Part shown: positions 63,326 through 64,000 of the stretch, one piece after another
How the letters are laid out: each line of letters starts with the position of its first letter
Numbering within the stretch: position 1 is the first letter of the stretch
Source: Flavihumibacter solisilvae
GTDB taxonomy: Bacteria; Bacteroidota; Bacteroidia; Chitinophagales; Chitinophagaceae
DNA: 64,000 nucleotides
Reading direction: 5' to 3'
NCBI RefSeq assembly: GCF_000814475.1
Contig: NZ_JSVC01000009.1
Location: 235,148 to 299,147, forward strand
Translations under genes and position numbers: made by a program
Notes under the pieces: model-generated
Database searches by the model: none
Seen by the model: only the letters and a program-made list of their open reading frames with translations
Told to the model about the DNA's origin: nothing

Positions 63326-63925
63326 ATGAGCGAACTTGACTTAGATAAAATCAGATCTAATTATGAATTAATGAGCGATACTGAAATTATTAGGATTGCA
63401 ACACAAGACGCTGTTGGATTAAGACCCGAGGTAGCAGATATTTTAAGATCTGAGATAAATAAAAGAAAACTTAGCACTAAATTACTTGAAGGGGTAGTTG
63501 CCCAAAATACCACGTATGAACTGGATGAACTAACTCAATACGCAGAGACACTTAGAAATCTGCCATGTCCAAATTGCGGATTAAAAAACGACAAACTAAA
63601 TGGAACTGTTATACACACGGTAAAAAGCTTTGTAATTTTCACAACTTCTGAAAGAAGACCAAAAGTTGCTTGCCCAACCTGTCTCGACAAGATGAACGAA
63701 AATGCGATTTCCTCGACTGCACTGCTAGGTTGGTGGGGAATTCCATGGGGATTAATTAAAACGCCTATCTATATCTATCGAAACCTCAAATCCAAAAAAG
63801 AAAACAAAGAACAGCAAGCAAATAAAACACTTCTGGCCTTTACCGCACATCGTATTGGGGAAATAATTGCAGCGAATGGCGAAAATGAGAAGCTCCTGGA
63901 AATATTGAAATCTGAAAAATATTGA
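63326..63925 (+). CDS. Cassette-borne zinc-ribbon protein (199 aa)
   Basis: ATG at 63326, 42 bases inside the unit; TGA one base before the terminal 10-mer. Residues 1-65 are helical and charged, then a four-Cys zinc ribbon formed by CPNCG (about 80-84) and CPTC (about 116-119), then a short hydrophobic stretch STALLGWWGIPWGLIKTPIY (about 130-150) and a Lys/Glu/Asn-rich tail. It could be a membrane-anchored zinc protein. No family is recognised. AT-rich like the other cassette genes. Confidence 0.8.
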   Translation: MSELDLDKIRSNYELMSDTEIIRIATQDAVGLRPEVADILRSEINKRKLSTKLLEGVVAQNTTYELDELTQYAETLRNLPCPNCGLKNDKLNGTVIHTVKSFVIFTTSERRPKVACPTCLDKMNENAISSTALLGWWGIPWGLIKTPIYIYRNLKSKKENKEQQANKTLLAFTAHRIGEIIAANGENEKLLEILKSEKY

Positions 63926-63928
63926 CTG

Positions 63929-63968
63929 CCACTAACAAGGTATCCTATGTATAACGACCTTAGAGTGG
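63929..63968. repeat. Compact inverted repeat after cassette 3
   Basis: CCACT-AAC-AAGGT ... ACCTT-AG-AGTGG: two paired blocks of 5 bp on each side with a 15-base centre, overlapping the cassette's terminal 10-mer. It resembles a short attC or a terminator; no GTTA follows it directly. Confidence 0.55.
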
Positions 63969-64000
63969 ACGAAAAAACCACCACAATTTTCTTTTGAAAG

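Larger units (their letters stand above)
63284..64000 (+). mobile_element. Gene cassette 3 (attC-type unit, right part at window edge)
   Basis: Begins GTTAGTGGCA (63284-63293); its gene is followed by the exact reverse complement TGCCACTAAC (63927-63936). The right half of its attC-like site is either the compact repeat at 63929-63968 or lies beyond the window. Confidence 0.65.

Overview
The window is chromosomal DNA of a Bacteroidota bacterium, most likely a member of the Chitinophagaceae or a close relative. The evidence is the family content: a TonB-dependent receptor with a carboxypeptidase-like N-terminal domain, DUF5686, DUF4270, DUF4294 and GSCFA proteins, a half-size glycogen synthase next to panC-panD, and a CcmE with a Cys haem ligand. 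Most genes lack a Shine-Dalgarno sequence, several appear to start with TTG, and the few promoter-like sequences resemble the Bacteroidota TAnnTTTG box. I saw no rRNA, tRNA, CRISPR array, transposase or recombinase.

Layout. 1-3976: a drug-efflux locus (EmrA-type adaptor, TolC-type channel) facing an AraC regulator, with matched palindrome-plus-promoter modules in front of tolC and araC. 3977-9119: an accessory stretch with small ORFs, DoxX, an unknown gene behind 11-bp tandem repeats, a decayed phosphoesterase gene, a CPA2 antiporter coupled to a 97-aa protein, and Hsp20. 9258-18328: a minus-strand block with GH3 glucosidase, a DUF5686 protein, a membrane protein, penicillin acylase and BioF. 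18379-28513: MiaE, a sugar-kinase-like protein, GSCFA, HMG-CoA lyase, an XRE regulator, a TonB receptor, RlmB and MetK. 28557-33756: DUF4270, half GlgA, PanC, PanD, a flippase-like membrane protein and a heptose/glycerol cytidylyltransferase-like enzyme. 33759-45704: cytochrome c maturation (CcmF, CcmE), an arginase-family enzyme, radical SAM, a DMT exporter, a TonB-like protein, FolC, Nudix and YfiT. 45764-54504: ABC ATPase, CAP lipoprotein, PagL-like deacylase, Fbp, LysC, an L,D-transpeptidase/TonB fusion, Hpd and PurK. 54673-60177: a complete RND efflux operon (adaptor, pump, channel).

The most interesting part is the right end, 61541-64000. Three AT-rich genes in the same orientation lie in tandem units. 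Each unit begins with GTTA plus six private bases and ends with the exact 10-bp reverse complement (GTTATAGCCA/TGGCTATAAC, GTTAGCTGCG/CGCAGCTAAC, GTTAGTGGCA/TGCCACTAAC). Between units lie two related imperfect inverted repeats built like integron attC sites, and most of their mismatches would be G.T pairs on the bottom strand only. This looks like an integron-type gene-cassette array with no integrase in view, carrying one unrecognised protein, one exported DUF6624-like protein and one zinc-ribbon membrane protein.

Functionally, most of the window is ordinary core metabolism (CoA, folate, SAM, biotin, purine, aspartate family, gluconeogenesis, tyrosine breakdown) mixed with envelope and efflux genes. 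The accessory signal is concentrated at about 2.3-7 kb and after 60.7 kb.
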